DNA of 64,000 nucleotides, from positions 241,872 through 305,871 of the forward strand of contig JH611157.1 of NCBI GenBank assembly GCA_000252525.1, read 5' to 3'. Below the pieces are notes generated by a model. That model did not search any database. It saw only the letters and a list, made by a program, of their open reading frames with translations, and was not told the DNA's origin. Positions 46,635 to 56,245 of this stretch are shown here, piece after piece (position 1 is the stretch's first letter; every line of letters starts with the position of its first letter). This DNA comes from SAR86 cluster bacterium SAR86A (GTDB taxonomy: Bacteria; Pseudomonadota; Gammaproteobacteria; Magnimaribacterales; D2472). The position numbers were made by a program, and so were the translations under genes.

Positions 46635-48174
46635 TAAATCCAGGACCAGCTGAAACTATATCAGGATTTACATTAAATTTTTTAAAATTTTCTTGGAATT
46701 TATAAATAAGATCTTTTAAGTATTTTTGATACTCTTCATTGTCTTCCCAAGTTTTTTCTGGTGTAAGCAGGATAGATTCAACACCTTCTATTTCTAGAGG
46801 CACTTCTAGATTTAATCCAGGTATCATCTGTGTTTCTACATTATCCAATTCACCATCTTGGATGGCATTTACTATTCGTCTTGTAACAGGAATATCAAAC
46901 CTTGAACCTTTACCATAAGGTCCTCCTGTCCAACCTGTATTAACCAGAAAGACTTTTGATCCATAACCTTCAATTCTTTTCATAAGCAAATCTGCATATA
47001 CATCTGCTGGTCTAGGAAAAAATGGTGCGCCAAAACAAGTTGAGAATGTTGACGCTATATCAGATGTAGAACCCATTTCTGTAGATCCAACTTTTGCTGT
47101 ATAACCACTGAGAAAGTGATAAGCTGCTGCTTCTTTGGACAATATTGAAACCGGTGGAATAAGGCCTGTTAAATCACATGTAAGAAAAATTACAGTTTTG
47201 GGTTCCCCAGCTGCATTTGCTTCAACTGCATTTTCAATATGGGATCTTGGATAACAGCACCTGCCATTTTCTGACAGTGAAGTGTTTGAATAATCAGGTT
47301 CATTATTATTTAAAAAAACATTTTCAATAACACTTCCATGTTTTATAGCATTGAAGATTACTGGTTCATTTTCCTCAGAAAGATTAATTGTTTTTGCATA
47401 ACAACCGCCTTCAAAATTAAAAACTGATCCAGGGCTCCAACCATGTTCATCATCACCGATAAGAGAACATTTAGGGTCTGCTGACAAGGTAGTTTTACCA
47501 GTGCCAGATAATCCAAAAAACAATGCCACATTTCCATTTTTATTAACGTTCGCAGAGCAGTGCATAGGTAAAACATTTTTTTCAGGCAATAAAAAATTTT
47601 GAACAGAGAACATCGATTTCTTCATTTCACCTGCGTATTTCATGCCAGCAATAATTACTTTTCTTTGAGCAAAATTTATTACAACACAACTCTCAGAATT
47701 TGTACCATCAGATTCAGGATCACATTGAAAGTTTGCTGCCGATAAAATTTCCCATTCTTTTTTGTTATTTGGATTATAGTTTTCTGAGCAAACGAAAATC
47801 AGTCTTGCAAAAAATGAATGCCACGCAGTTTCAGTTGTAACTCGAACAGGTAAATAGTGCTCTGAATGAGATCCAACATGAACTCTTGAAACGTATCTAT
47901 CTTTTTCAGCAAGGTATGTTTCAACTTTGTCCCATAAAGAATTAAAGTTATCTTCCTCAAAAGGAATATTTACATCACCCCAATCAATTAGATTGCTTGA
48001 TCCAGGTTCCTTAACAATAAATCTATCATTAGGGCTTCTTCCTGTTCTTTCACCAGTTTCGGTCGAAAAAGCTCCATTATTTGCAATTACTCCTTCACCA
48101 TTATTAACAGCTGCGGTTATTAATTCTTCGTTTGTAAGCTCAAGAGCTTCTGAGGTTTGAGATGAAGTGTCCAT
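46627..48174 (-). CDS. pckA: phosphoenolpyruvate carboxykinase (ATP)
   Basis: [43 protein letters not shown] 48174 preferred. Confidence 0.97.
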   Translation of the reverse strand: MDTSSQTSEALELTNEELITAAVNNGEGVIANNGAFSTETGERTGRSPNDRFIVKEPGSSNLIDWGDVNIPFEEDNFNSLWDKVETYLAEKDRYVSRVHVGSHSEHYLPVRVTTETAWHSFFARLIFVCSENYNPNNKKEWEILSAANFQCDPESDGTNSESCVVINFAQRKVIIAGMKYAGEMKKSMFSVQNFLLPEKNVLPMHCSANVNKNGNVALFFGLSGTGKTTLSADPKCSLIGDDEHGWSPGSVFNFEGGCYAKTINLSEENEPVIFNAIKHGSVIENVFLNNNEPDYSNTSLSENGRCCYPRSHIENAVEANAAGEPKTVIFLTCDLTGLIPPVSILSKEAAAYHFLSGYTAKVGSTEMGSTSDIASTFSTCFGAPFFPRPADVYADLLMKRIEGYGSKVFLVNTGWTGGPYGKGSRFDIPVTRRIVNAIQDGELDNVETQMIPGLNLEVPLEIEGVESILLTPEKTWEDNEEYQKYLKDLIYKFQENFKKFNVNPDIVSAGPGFNE

Positions 48175-48185
48175 GTTTACTAACA

Positions 48186-48251
48186 AATATTATAGGTACT
48201 TGGGGGGAATAATTATATATGTAGAGGTGATAATTATGTACCTATAATATT
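48186..48251. promoter_or_regulatory. long hairpin / dyad upstream of pckA
   Basis: AATATTATAGGTAC (48186-48199) and GTACCTATAATATT (48238-48251): perfect 14-bp arms; inner pair of ATAATTAT. Confidence 0.75.
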
Positions 48252-48399
48252 AGCCTTGTTAGCAATAATTCGAATTACTATGTAGTGAAGTAAAATATAA
48301 CAGTAGTAGAAAGTCAATTATTTCATTAAATACTGTATTTTAAGCTTTTTCTGCCATGATTTTATGTAGTTATACTACATATTTTGGTAAAAAATGGCT

Positions 48400-48885
48400 T
48401 TATAATACTTTTTTTAAACTCAAAATAAAGTAAAACACAAAGAAAACAAGCCCCCATTCTGCAAAATTTAAGATAAAACGCATACCATCTTCTGCGCAGC
48501 TTGGGCCACCAGCAAGAGTTCTTGTTATCGCCTCGATTAAACCAAAATAATCAACCATAGTATGAAAAGGCATTCCGCATCCTGATAAAGATGATAATTC
48601 TTCAACTGTTAAGTTTTGAATATAAATTTGCTTTGAAGTTATAAAAATACCGAAACTGGATGAAAGAACCATTAGCAAGTAACTAAATTTAGATTTAAGC
48701 AGATAGCTTATTAATGAAGTTAAAATGATTAAACCAAACGCATACCTTGTAAGTATGCACATTGCACAAGCTTGTAAAAAGAATACTTTATCAAGAATAT
48801 AGGCTAGAACAATTACTAGCGATGCAAACATTGCTGAGGCTATTTCAAAATAGTTTTGATAAACTTCTTTAATAAGATTTAACAT
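48400..48885 (-). CDS. dsbB: disulfide bond formation protein DsbB
   Basis: CAMCILTRYAFG; 4-TM architecture. Confidence 0.88.
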   Translation of the reverse strand: MLNLIKEVYQNYFEIASAMFASLVIVLAYILDKVFFLQACAMCILTRYAFGLIILTSLISYLLKSKFSYLLMVLSSSFGIFITSKQIYIQNLTVEELSSLSGCGMPFHTMVDYFGLIEAITRTLAGGPSCAEDGMRFILNFAEWGLVFFVFYFILSLKKVL

Positions 48886-48938
48886 TTTTATTAATTATAA
48901 AAAAACAACAGCAATAATACACTAAATTAATTTTTACA

Positions 48939-51611
48939 ATGAAAGACAGAATTTTTGTAATAGACGGCTCTTCATACCTTTATAGAGCTTATCATGCCAT
49001 GCCTCCTTTAAGCACCTCAAAAGGTCAGCCAACAGGAGCAGTAAAAGGCGTTACGAATATGTTAATGAATCTCAAGAAAGATAGCGAAGGCTCTCCAATA
49101 ATCGTAGTTTTTGATGCAAAAGGTAAGACATTTAGAAACGATATTTATTCAGAATATAAAGCAAATAGGCCACCTATGCCGGATGAACTTCGTCTTCAGC
49201 TACAGCCAGTAAAATCAATTTGTAAGGCCATTGGATTTCCTCTTATAGAAATTGAAGGTGTTGAAGCAGATGATGTTATAGCAACAATTACCAAAATGGC
49301 AAAAGATGCTAAATACAAATGTGTTGTTTCTTCTCTAGATAAAGATCTTATGCAATTGGTTGAAGATCCTGATACAACATTAATGAATACTATGAAGCAT
49401 GAGATATTTAATGAAGACAAGGTATTTGAAAAGTTTGGAGTGAAGCCAAGTCAAATCAGAGATATGCTTGCCTTAGTGGGTGATTCGTCTGACAACATTC
49501 CTGGCGTTTCAAAGGTTGGTCAAAAAACTGCTGCTAAGTGGTTAAACGAATATGGCAACCTTGAGGGAATTATCAGCAACGCCGATTCAATTAAAGGAGT
49601 TGTAGGGGATAATCTTAGAAATAGTTTAGATGATCTCGATAGAAATATTGAATTAGTTTCTCTTAAAGAAGATGTTGACTTGAATCTTAAATTTGAAGAT
49701 TTATTAATTTGCAATCCTGATGAAGAAGAGCTTGAGAAGATTTTTAATGAATTAGAATTTGCTGCGATAAATAATAATAAAGATGAGAAGTCACCAAAGA
49801 AGCTTGGCAAATATAAAACAGTTCTTGATAAAAAAGATCTTGATGATTGGATAAAAAAAATTAAAAATTCAAAAGCCTTTGCTATTGATACTGAAACTGA
49901 CTCGGTTGACACTGTTACTGCTAACCTCCTTGGCATTTCAATTTCAGTAAATGAAAATGAAGGTTGCTATATCCCCCTAGGCCATACCTATGAAGATTGT
50001 CCAAAACAATTATCAATGGACTATGTAATCAAAACTTTAGGAAGTGTCATAGAGGAAAACCAAAACAAAGCAGTAGGACAAAATTTAAAATTTGATATAC
50101 CCATACTATCAAGACATGGAATTAATATTACGAATTTTTTAGCAGATACGATGCTGATGTCCTATGTTTTAAATAGTACAGCAACTCGACATGGCATGGA
50201 TAGACTTGCTGAATATTATTTAAATTATACGACTACAAAATATACCGACGTGACAGGAACTGCTTCAAAACAAATAAGTTTTGCAGAAGTAAAACTGGAT
50301 GTTGCTACCAATTATGCCGCTGAGGATGCTGACATAACTTTACGTCTTTTTAATGTTTTTTCCCCACTGCTAAAAGATAAACCTGTTCAAAAAAAGCTAC
50401 TCGAGGATCTTGAGTATCCATTAGTCCATGTTCTAGCAAGAGTTGAACAAAATGGAGCAAAAATTGATAAGAAAAAACTAGCCAATCATTCTCAAGAGTT
50501 GAGTGAAAAAATTGATGAATTATCTAAGCAGGCATTTAAGATTGCAGGAGAAGAGTTCAATTTAGACTCTCCAAAACAGCTTTTAGAAATATTGTATGAA
50601 AAGCAAGGATTGCCAGTTCTCAAAAAGACACCCAAAGGCCAGCCTTCAACAAACGAGGATACACTTCAGAGATTATCAGAAGAATATGAGCTTCCAAGGA
50701 TAATTCTTCAATATAGAACACTTGCAAAGTTAAAATCTACTTATACAGACAGTTTAATTAACATTGAAAACCCTAAGACTAAAAGAATTCATACTTCATA
50801 TCAACAGGCTGTCACTTCAACAGGCAGACTCTCATCCACAGAACCCAATCTTCAAAATATTCCAATTAAAACTGCTGAAGGACGCAGAATAAGAGAAGCT
50901 TTTGTCCCTGAAAAAGGAAATGTTCTTATCTCTGCAGACTATTCTCAAATTGAATTAAGAATAATGGCTCATTTATCAAAAGATAAAAATTTAACTTATG
51001 CCTTTAACAATGATGTTGATGTTCATTCGTCAACTGCTGCTGAAGTTTTTGGTGTGTCAATTGACAATGTAAGCCAAGACCAAAGAAGAAGCGCCAAAGC
51101 TATTAACTTTGGATTAATGTACGGAATGTCCGCTTTTGGTTTAACAAGACAGTTAGGTATTCCAAGAGGGGAAGCTCAGGAATATTTAGATACTTATTTT
51201 GCAAGATATACAGGCGTTAGAGATTATATGAATAATATTAAAGCTCAAGCAAAAGAGGATAAATTTGTAGAGACAATCATGGGAAGACGTCTTTATTTAA
51301 ATGAAATTAATGCAGCAAATGGTTTAAGACGACAAGCTGCAGAAAGAGCTGCAATTAATGCTCCTCTTCAAGGATCAGCAGCAGACATAATTAAAAAAGC
51401 AATGCTCGACATTGATGAACTAATACTAAATGAGCTGTCAGAAGTCCAAATGATAATGCAGGTTCATGATGAATTAGTTTTTGAGTGTCCAAAAAGTAAA
51501 GCTGATGCAGTCATGGAAAAGATGAAAGATACCATGGAAAAAACCGTAGAGTTAAATATTCCTTTGATAGCTGAAGCAGCAATTGGATCAAACTGGAATG
51601 AAGCTCATTAG
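48939..51611 (+). CDS. polA: DNA polymerase I
   Basis: 5' nuclease, DTET exonuclease motif, polymerase motifs (DYSQIELRIMAHLS; QVHDELVFE). Confidence 0.98.
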   Translation: MKDRIFVIDGSSYLYRAYHAMPPLSTSKGQPTGAVKGVTNMLMNLKKDSEGSPIIVVFDAKGKTFRNDIYSEYKANRPPMPDELRLQLQPVKSICKAIGFPLIEIEGVEADDVIATITKMAKDAKYKCVVSSLDKDLMQLVEDPDTTLMNTMKHEIFNEDKVFEKFGVKPSQIRDMLALVGDSSDNIPGVSKVGQKTAAKWLNEYGNLEGIISNADSIKGVVGDNLRNSLDDLDRNIELVSLKEDVDLNLKFEDLLICNPDEEELEKIFNELEFAAINNNKDEKSPKKLGKYKTVLDKKDLDDWIKKIKNSKAFAIDTETDSVDTVTANLLGISISVNENEGCYIPLGHTYEDCPKQLSMDYVIKTLGSVIEENQNKAVGQNLKFDIPILSRHGINITNFLADTMLMSYVLNSTATRHGMDRLAEYYLNYTTTKYTDVTGTASKQISFAEVKLDVATNYAAEDADITLRLFNVFSPLLKDKPVQKKLLEDLEYPLVHVLARVEQNGAKIDKKKLANHSQELSEKIDELSKQAFKIAGEEFNLDSPKQLLEILYEKQGLPVLKKTPKGQPSTNEDTLQRLSEEYELPRIILQYRTLAKLKSTYTDSLINIENPKTKRIHTSYQQAVTSTGRLSSTEPNLQNIPIKTAEGRRIREAFVPEKGNVLISADYSQIELRIMAHLSKDKNLTYAFNNDVDVHSSTAAEVFGVSIDNVSQDQRRSAKAINFGLMYGMSAFGLTRQLGIPRGEAQEYLDTYFARYTGVRDYMNNIKAQAKEDKFVETIMGRRLYLNEINAANGLRRQAAERAAINAPLQGSAADIIKKAMLDIDELILNELSEVQMIMQVHDELVFECPKSKADAVMEKMKDTMEKTVELNIPLIAEAAIGSNWNEAH

Positions 51612-51620
51612 AGCTTTTTT
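51601..51620 (+). terminator. intrinsic terminator overlapping the polA stop codon
   Basis: AAGCTC-ATTA-GAGCTT followed by TTTT. Confidence 0.6.
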
Positions 51621-52065
51621 ATAGCCATCTCCTCACATTGCATACATAATCTTTCCATTCTTGATCGAAAAGTTTTTCCATAGCAGATTCTTCAGGCTTA
51701 ATTTGAAATATTGTTATAAATAACATAAACAAGCCGGTGAAAATCAATCCACCTATTAAATTAAATTTTAAAGTCAAGCCAAGTAATATGAATGACATTC
51801 CTAAATACATTGGGTTTCTAGAGTATTTAAAAATTCCAGTTACAACTAGAGAGGAAGCTTTTTCTATTGATATTGGATTAATGGTGGTTTCATGGTTCTT
51901 AAATGAAATTATTGCTGTTACTAGAACAGATATTCCAACTATAAAGGAAATAATACTCAACGAGCTTAGTATAGAAAAACTAAATTCAGGAAAGAATGAC
52001 TTTGATAAGTAAATACAAAGCCCAAAGAATAAAGTTACGATTGGAGGTGGTATTTTATTATTCAT
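51619..52065 (-). CDS. isoprenylcysteine carboxyl methyltransferase-like membrane methyltransferase
   Basis: GIFKYSRNPMYLGMSFILLG; likely ATG at 52065. Confidence 0.8.
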   Translation of the reverse strand: MNNKIPPPIVTLFFGLCIYLSKSFFPEFSFSILSSLSIISFIVGISVLVTAIISFKNHETTINPISIEKASSLVVTGIFKYSRNPMYLGMSFILLGLTLKFNLIGGLIFTGLFMLFITIFQIKPEESAMEKLFDQEWKDYVCNVRRWL

Positions 52066-52066
52066 G

Positions 52067-52975
52067 CTATTTCTTGATACTGTCAACGAAATCCTGGGCT
52101 ACTTGCTTTTCTATACCAGATGAAAAGAAATGACCTCCAGAATATTTTTTAACTATTGGATTATTGTAGCTTTTAATGGCCTCTTCAACTAGTTTCGAAT
52201 CTATTTCCAAATCATCTTCAGCATATGCGAAATAGCTTGGGATAGAGTTAGTGCCGATAATATTATGGTCGTTAAGTCTATTTCCCATAGCATTTCCTAA
52301 AAAGAATTTTTTAAAAAATCTCTCAGTTCCTTTAACCTCAAACTGCCCAACATAATGATCTAATAGCTTTTCACTCATTAAATCCTCATATTCTTCAATT
52401 CTTTTTAAAACATTTGGAACCAAAAGAACTCTAGATAATAAGTCGCCGTATAATGGTATTTTTACTATTGATAATAGTGGAACATTTGCAGAGTTGATAA
52501 GTGGAACTTGGTAACCTATAAAGCTAACGTTTTCTAGGTTATTTGAAGCATATTTAGCCGCAACTGCAGCACCAAAAGATACACCATAAAGTATTACGTT
52601 TTCAGCTTCACAATGCTCAATCAATTCTTTAAGTTGCTTTTCCATCAGCTCAATACTTATATGAGTATCAACTCTATCCGAGAAGCCTCTGCCATATTGA
52701 TCATAAGTTATAACTCTATAATTATTTTCAAGAAAGACATTTACATATTCCTCGTATGCAAGTGATCCAAAAGTAGCTCCATGGACAAGAACAATAACTT
52801 CGTTGTTTTTATCTCCGAGATCTTTATAAGAAGTCACACCTTCAGTTAATTTAAGTTCTTGATAGCCAGAATTTAATCTAAATTCATTTATGTCAACATT
52901 CTCTCTATCAAGGGAGAAATACAAAAAGATTGGGATAAATAAAAATATAAAAAGAAGACTGAGAACTTTTTTCAT
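52067..52975 (-). CDS. alpha/beta hydrolase
   Basis: VLVHGATFGS; YGVSFGAAVA nucleophile elbow (GVSFG). Confidence 0.85.
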   Translation of the reverse strand: MKKVLSLLFIFLFIPIFLYFSLDRENVDINEFRLNSGYQELKLTEGVTSYKDLGDKNNEVIVLVHGATFGSLAYEEYVNVFLENNYRVITYDQYGRGFSDRVDTHISIELMEKQLKELIEHCEAENVILYGVSFGAAVAAKYASNNLENVSFIGYQVPLINSANVPLLSIVKIPLYGDLLSRVLLVPNVLKRIEEYEDLMSEKLLDHYVGQFEVKGTERFFKKFFLGNAMGNRLNDHNIIGTNSIPSYFAYAEDDLEIDSKLVEEAIKSYNNPIVKKYSGGHFFSSGIEKQVAQDFVDSIKK

Positions 52976-52991
52976 TAATTAATATTTCGTT

Positions 52992-53489
52992 CTATCGCTC
53001 AATTGGAGTGTATTGTAATTCTTCTGGAAGAAGAATCTTTATGCCATGTTCTTCTCTTAAATCAGATATTTTCATTTTTAGATATTTCTCAGGCATCTTA
53101 AAAGGCCATTTTTTCTTCATTTTTAGAGCTCTAAACATAACTTTTCTTTTGATCCCTCCAAGTTTCCAAAAAATTTTTAAAAAGCCTAAAATACCAAATT
53201 CTTTATATAAATCTTTATAAAGTTGTTTTATTTGAGGAAGACTTTGATATCCCCAAATATATTTCAATTGCCATTTACTTCCCCATACAACCCAACTATC
53301 AAGAATTGATTCTTGCTCAATAGAGATATCAAGACCAAATATGACATGAGTACAATCATGATCTCTTAGAAGTGTTCCGGAGTTATCATCATCCTCAAAA
53401 ACTTCAGTCGTATCAGGAAAAGATCTGTAATAGCATTCCAAACCTTCTTCCAAAGTTAAATCACAGTCTTGCTTTTGGTATTCCAACAT
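52992..53489 (-). CDS. Coq4-like ubiquinone biosynthesis protein
   Basis: HDCTHVIFGLDISIEQE exactly fits the HDxxHx11E Coq4 metal-site motif. Confidence 0.72.
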   Translation of the reverse strand: MLEYQKQDCDLTLEEGLECYYRSFPDTTEVFEDDDNSGTLLRDHDCTHVIFGLDISIEQESILDSWVVWGSKWQLKYIWGYQSLPQIKQLYKDLYKEFGILGFLKIFWKLGGIKRKVMFRALKMKKKWPFKMPEKYLKMKISDLREEHGIKILLPEELQYTPIER

Positions 53490-54070
53490 TATGCTAAAAA
53501 TTTTAGCATTTCTTTTGAAAGCTTATCAAAGCCAACAATGTCCTTTGAAGAAACAGCCATTGGGTTTGAATTAGGAATCTTATCCTTAACAAAATTTATG
53601 GCTTTAGAAATGTTGTTATTTGATAATTTATCACTTTTGGTAAGCACTGGAATACATGGAACATCAAAATCTTTGCATAAATGAATCATCTCCCAATCAC
53701 TCTCTTTTAAAGGATGACGAATATCCATAAAAATAATTACTGCAGCTAAAGCTTTCCTTTTTTGAAAGTACTGTCCTAATAAGGATCCCCAATCTTTCTT
53801 TTTTGATCTGCTTGATTTTGCAAATCCATAACCAGGTAGATCTAATAACATCAAATCATCATTAACTCTAAAAAAGTTTATTTCTGTGGTTCTGCCAGGA
53901 GTTTTGCTTATTCTTGCCAATTTTTTATTTTCAGTAAGAGCATTTAGAGCACTAGACTTGCCTGCATTCGATCTTCCTGCAAGCAAAATTTCATTGCCAA
54001 TATCTTTTGGTAGCTTTTTATAATCTGTTACACCAAAAACAAACTCGGTATTTTTAAAAAGGTTTTTCAT
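53489..54070 (-). CDS. engB: ribosome biogenesis GTPase EngB/YsxC
   Basis: GRSNAGKSSALNALT; LLDLPGYGFAKSS. Confidence 0.95.
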   Translation of the reverse strand: MKNLFKNTEFVFGVTDYKKLPKDIGNEILLAGRSNAGKSSALNALTENKKLARISKTPGRTTEINFFRVNDDLMLLDLPGYGFAKSSRSKKKDWGSLLGQYFQKRKALAAVIIFMDIRHPLKESDWEMIHLCKDFDVPCIPVLTKSDKLSNNNISKAINFVKDKIPNSNPMAVSSKDIVGFDKLSKEMLKFLA

Positions 54071-54136
54071 TTAAACGTTTATATCATATCAACCTATGTT
54101 TATAATACACATCAACAATACACACTTATATTTTCT

Positions 54137-54802
54137 ATGAAATATTTTTTAATATTTTTTATATTTTTAGGCTCTATTAATTTTTTATTTGCAGCTGAAG
54201 AAAGCTCAAAAAAAATAGAATTGCCTGATAATTTTGTTTCAGGAGATTCTGAAAGAGGATCACAATTAGTTGAATCATGTTCTGCATGTCATGGAACAGA
54301 CGGAAATAGTATAAGTAGTGATTGGCCTAAACTAGCTGGTCAAAACCAAAAGTATCTATATGAACAATTACAGTATTTTAAAGACGGCGTCAGAATGAAT
54401 GCGCTCATGATGTCAGTAACCCCATACCTTCAGACTCTAGATAATGAAGATCTTCTTGATATTGCTGCATTTTATTCGAATTATGAAACTTCAGTTGGAC
54501 AAGCCAAGAATGATGAAGAATTACTTAATGTTGGTACACAATTATATAGGTTTGGTAACATGAAAAAAGGTATACCTGCATGCACTTCTTGTCATGCGGT
54601 TTATGGTCAGGGGAATAGCTTGGCCGGTTTTCCAGCAGTTGCGGGACAACAGATCGGATACTTAACTTCAACGCTAAAAGCTTACAGATCAAAAGAAAGA
54701 AACACGGGCGAATTATCAGAAATGATGCAATCTATTGCACAAAATCTATCTGATGATGAAATAGACGCTTTAGCAAACTATATGCATGGGTTATATCAAT
54801 GA
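54137..54802 (+). CDS. diheme cytochrome c4
   Basis: Two heme motifs CSACH and CTSCH. Confidence 0.9.
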   Translation: MKYFLIFFIFLGSINFLFAAEESSKKIELPDNFVSGDSERGSQLVESCSACHGTDGNSISSDWPKLAGQNQKYLYEQLQYFKDGVRMNALMMSVTPYLQTLDNEDLLDIAAFYSNYETSVGQAKNDEELLNVGTQLYRFGNMKKGIPACTSCHAVYGQGNSLAGFPAVAGQQIGYLTSTLKAYRSKERNTGELSEMMQSIAQNLSDDEIDALANYMHGLYQ

Positions 54803-55422
54803 AGATACTATTTAATAATAAACTAGGATTAATTTTTATTCTTTTATTTTCTTTATCTGCCAAAGCTGAATTTAGACTTGGGGTAGACTATACGATGGTT
54901 AGCAACCCGATGCCTGTAAAACAAGATGGTGTTGTAGAAGTGATGGAATCATTTTGGTATGGATGCAATGCATGTTATTCATTTGAACCATCAATTAATG
55001 CATGGGCTGCGGAACAAGATTCAGATGTGAAACTCGTAAAGATGCCTATTACATGGTCTGGTATTCACCAATTACATGCAGCTTTATATTACACAATAGA
55101 ATCTTTGAAACTCGATCCCTCAACACACTCAGCAGTATTTGTGACAATTCATAAGGAAGGAAATTTTTTACAAAGCCCCGCAAAAATTCAGGAATTTCTC
55201 GAGAAATTTGGAGTTGCACCAGAGCTTACATCACAATATTTGAATTCTTTCACTGTCAAGCAAAGAGTTAATAGAGGAATAAAATATGCCAAACAATTAA
55301 AGATTGATGGAGTGCCAACAATAATTGTTGACGGAAAATATGTTGTTCAATCAAAAGGCTCTTTTGGAAGGATGCTTGAGGTTGTTGATTATTTAGTTGA
55401 ACTTCAAAAACCTGTTAGTTGA
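54799..55422 (+). CDS. dsbA: thiol:disulfide interchange protein DsbA-like
   Basis: ESFWYGCNACYSFEP; GVPTIIVDGKY cis-Pro loop. Confidence 0.88.
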   Translation: MKILFNNKLGLIFILLFSLSAKAEFRLGVDYTMVSNPMPVKQDGVVEVMESFWYGCNACYSFEPSINAWAAEQDSDVKLVKMPITWSGIHQLHAALYYTIESLKLDPSTHSAVFVTIHKEGNFLQSPAKIQEFLEKFGVAPELTSQYLNSFTVKQRVNRGIKYAKQLKIDGVPTIIVDGKYVVQSKGSFGRMLEVVDYLVELQKPVS

Positions 55423-55427
55423 AAATT

Positions 55428-56018
55428 ATGAATAAGAAAAAATTACTGTTTATCATTCCTCTATGTTTTTTAGTTCTTTTTAATGGCAAAAAATATGATG
55501 AAGCTGTCAAAGAAAGGTTATTTCTTCCAATTAAGTTGTGCTTAGAGGGTGAAGATTGCGGCACAGTCTCTCAAGCATCTCAAATGTCAGCCAACGTATC
55601 ACAATCTGAAGTAAAAAAAGTTGAATTGTCAGAAGGCTCAGAACATGTTGTAAAGATGTTGAACGTAGGTGAAGGAGGCCAAATGATTTTTGAGCCTGCA
55701 GTCATAAAAGTTTCAAAGGGAGATACAATTCATTTTAAAGCTACTGATATGTCTCATAATTCTGTTTCTGTTGATGGAATGGTTCCTAGCGGTGCATCGC
55801 CATGGGCAGGACAACTTAATCAAGACATAAGTGTTACATTCGATACTGAAGGTGTTTATGTTTATCAATGCGATCCGCACGTAATGATGGCAATGATTGG
55901 AGTTATTCAGGTTGGAGATCCAATTAATATGGAAGAAATAAAGAAAGCCTCTCAGGATTACAGATCAAAATTTGTTATGAATGCTGAAAGAATAGACAAC
56001 TATCTAAATCAGCTTTAA
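55428..56018 (+). CDS. pseudoazurin-like cupredoxin, exported
   Basis: MSHNSV ... CDPHVMMAM type 1 copper ligands; N-terminal hydrophobic segment. Confidence 0.8.
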   Translation: MNKKKLLFIIPLCFLVLFNGKKYDEAVKERLFLPIKLCLEGEDCGTVSQASQMSANVSQSEVKKVELSEGSEHVVKMLNVGEGGQMIFEPAVIKVSKGDTIHFKATDMSHNSVSVDGMVPSGASPWAGQLNQDISVTFDTEGVYVYQCDPHVMMAMIGVIQVGDPINMEEIKKASQDYRSKFVMNAERIDNYLNQL

Positions 56019-56245
56019 TCTTTTTCAAGCTGACTAATTCTTTTTTCTAAATCATCCACAAGATCTTTAAGATTTTGATATTTAGATTTTTTTACAAATC
56101 CACTTTTTTCAATAATCTGGTCTATTTGAGGAGATATATTTTTTTCGATGTTATTAAGAGCTTCCTTAGGGACTAGTTTTGAAACTTTATTTATCTCTTT
56201 TTCAATAATACTCCTTATCGCGCTTGAAAGATCTTTATCACTCAT
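56015..56245 (-). CDS. UbiK/BMFP-family accessory protein
   Basis: MSDKDLSSAIRSIIEKEINKVSKL...YQNLKDLVDDLEKRISQLE; ATG 56245 preferred over ORF-track 56401. Confidence 0.6.
   Translation of the reverse strand: MSDKDLSSAIRSIIEKEINKVSKLVPKEALNNIEKNISPQIDQIIEKSGFVKKSKYQNLKDLVDDLEKRISQLEKD

Noticed and set aside
49520-49936. 138-aa minus-strand ORF opposite polA
   Set aside because: Ser/Leu/Phe-rich shadow of the polA exonuclease region.
56009-56033. Bidirectional terminator between cupredoxin gene and ubiK-like gene (TCAGCTT...AAGCTGA)
   Set aside because: The T-run lies inside the loop rather than after the stem; weak support.
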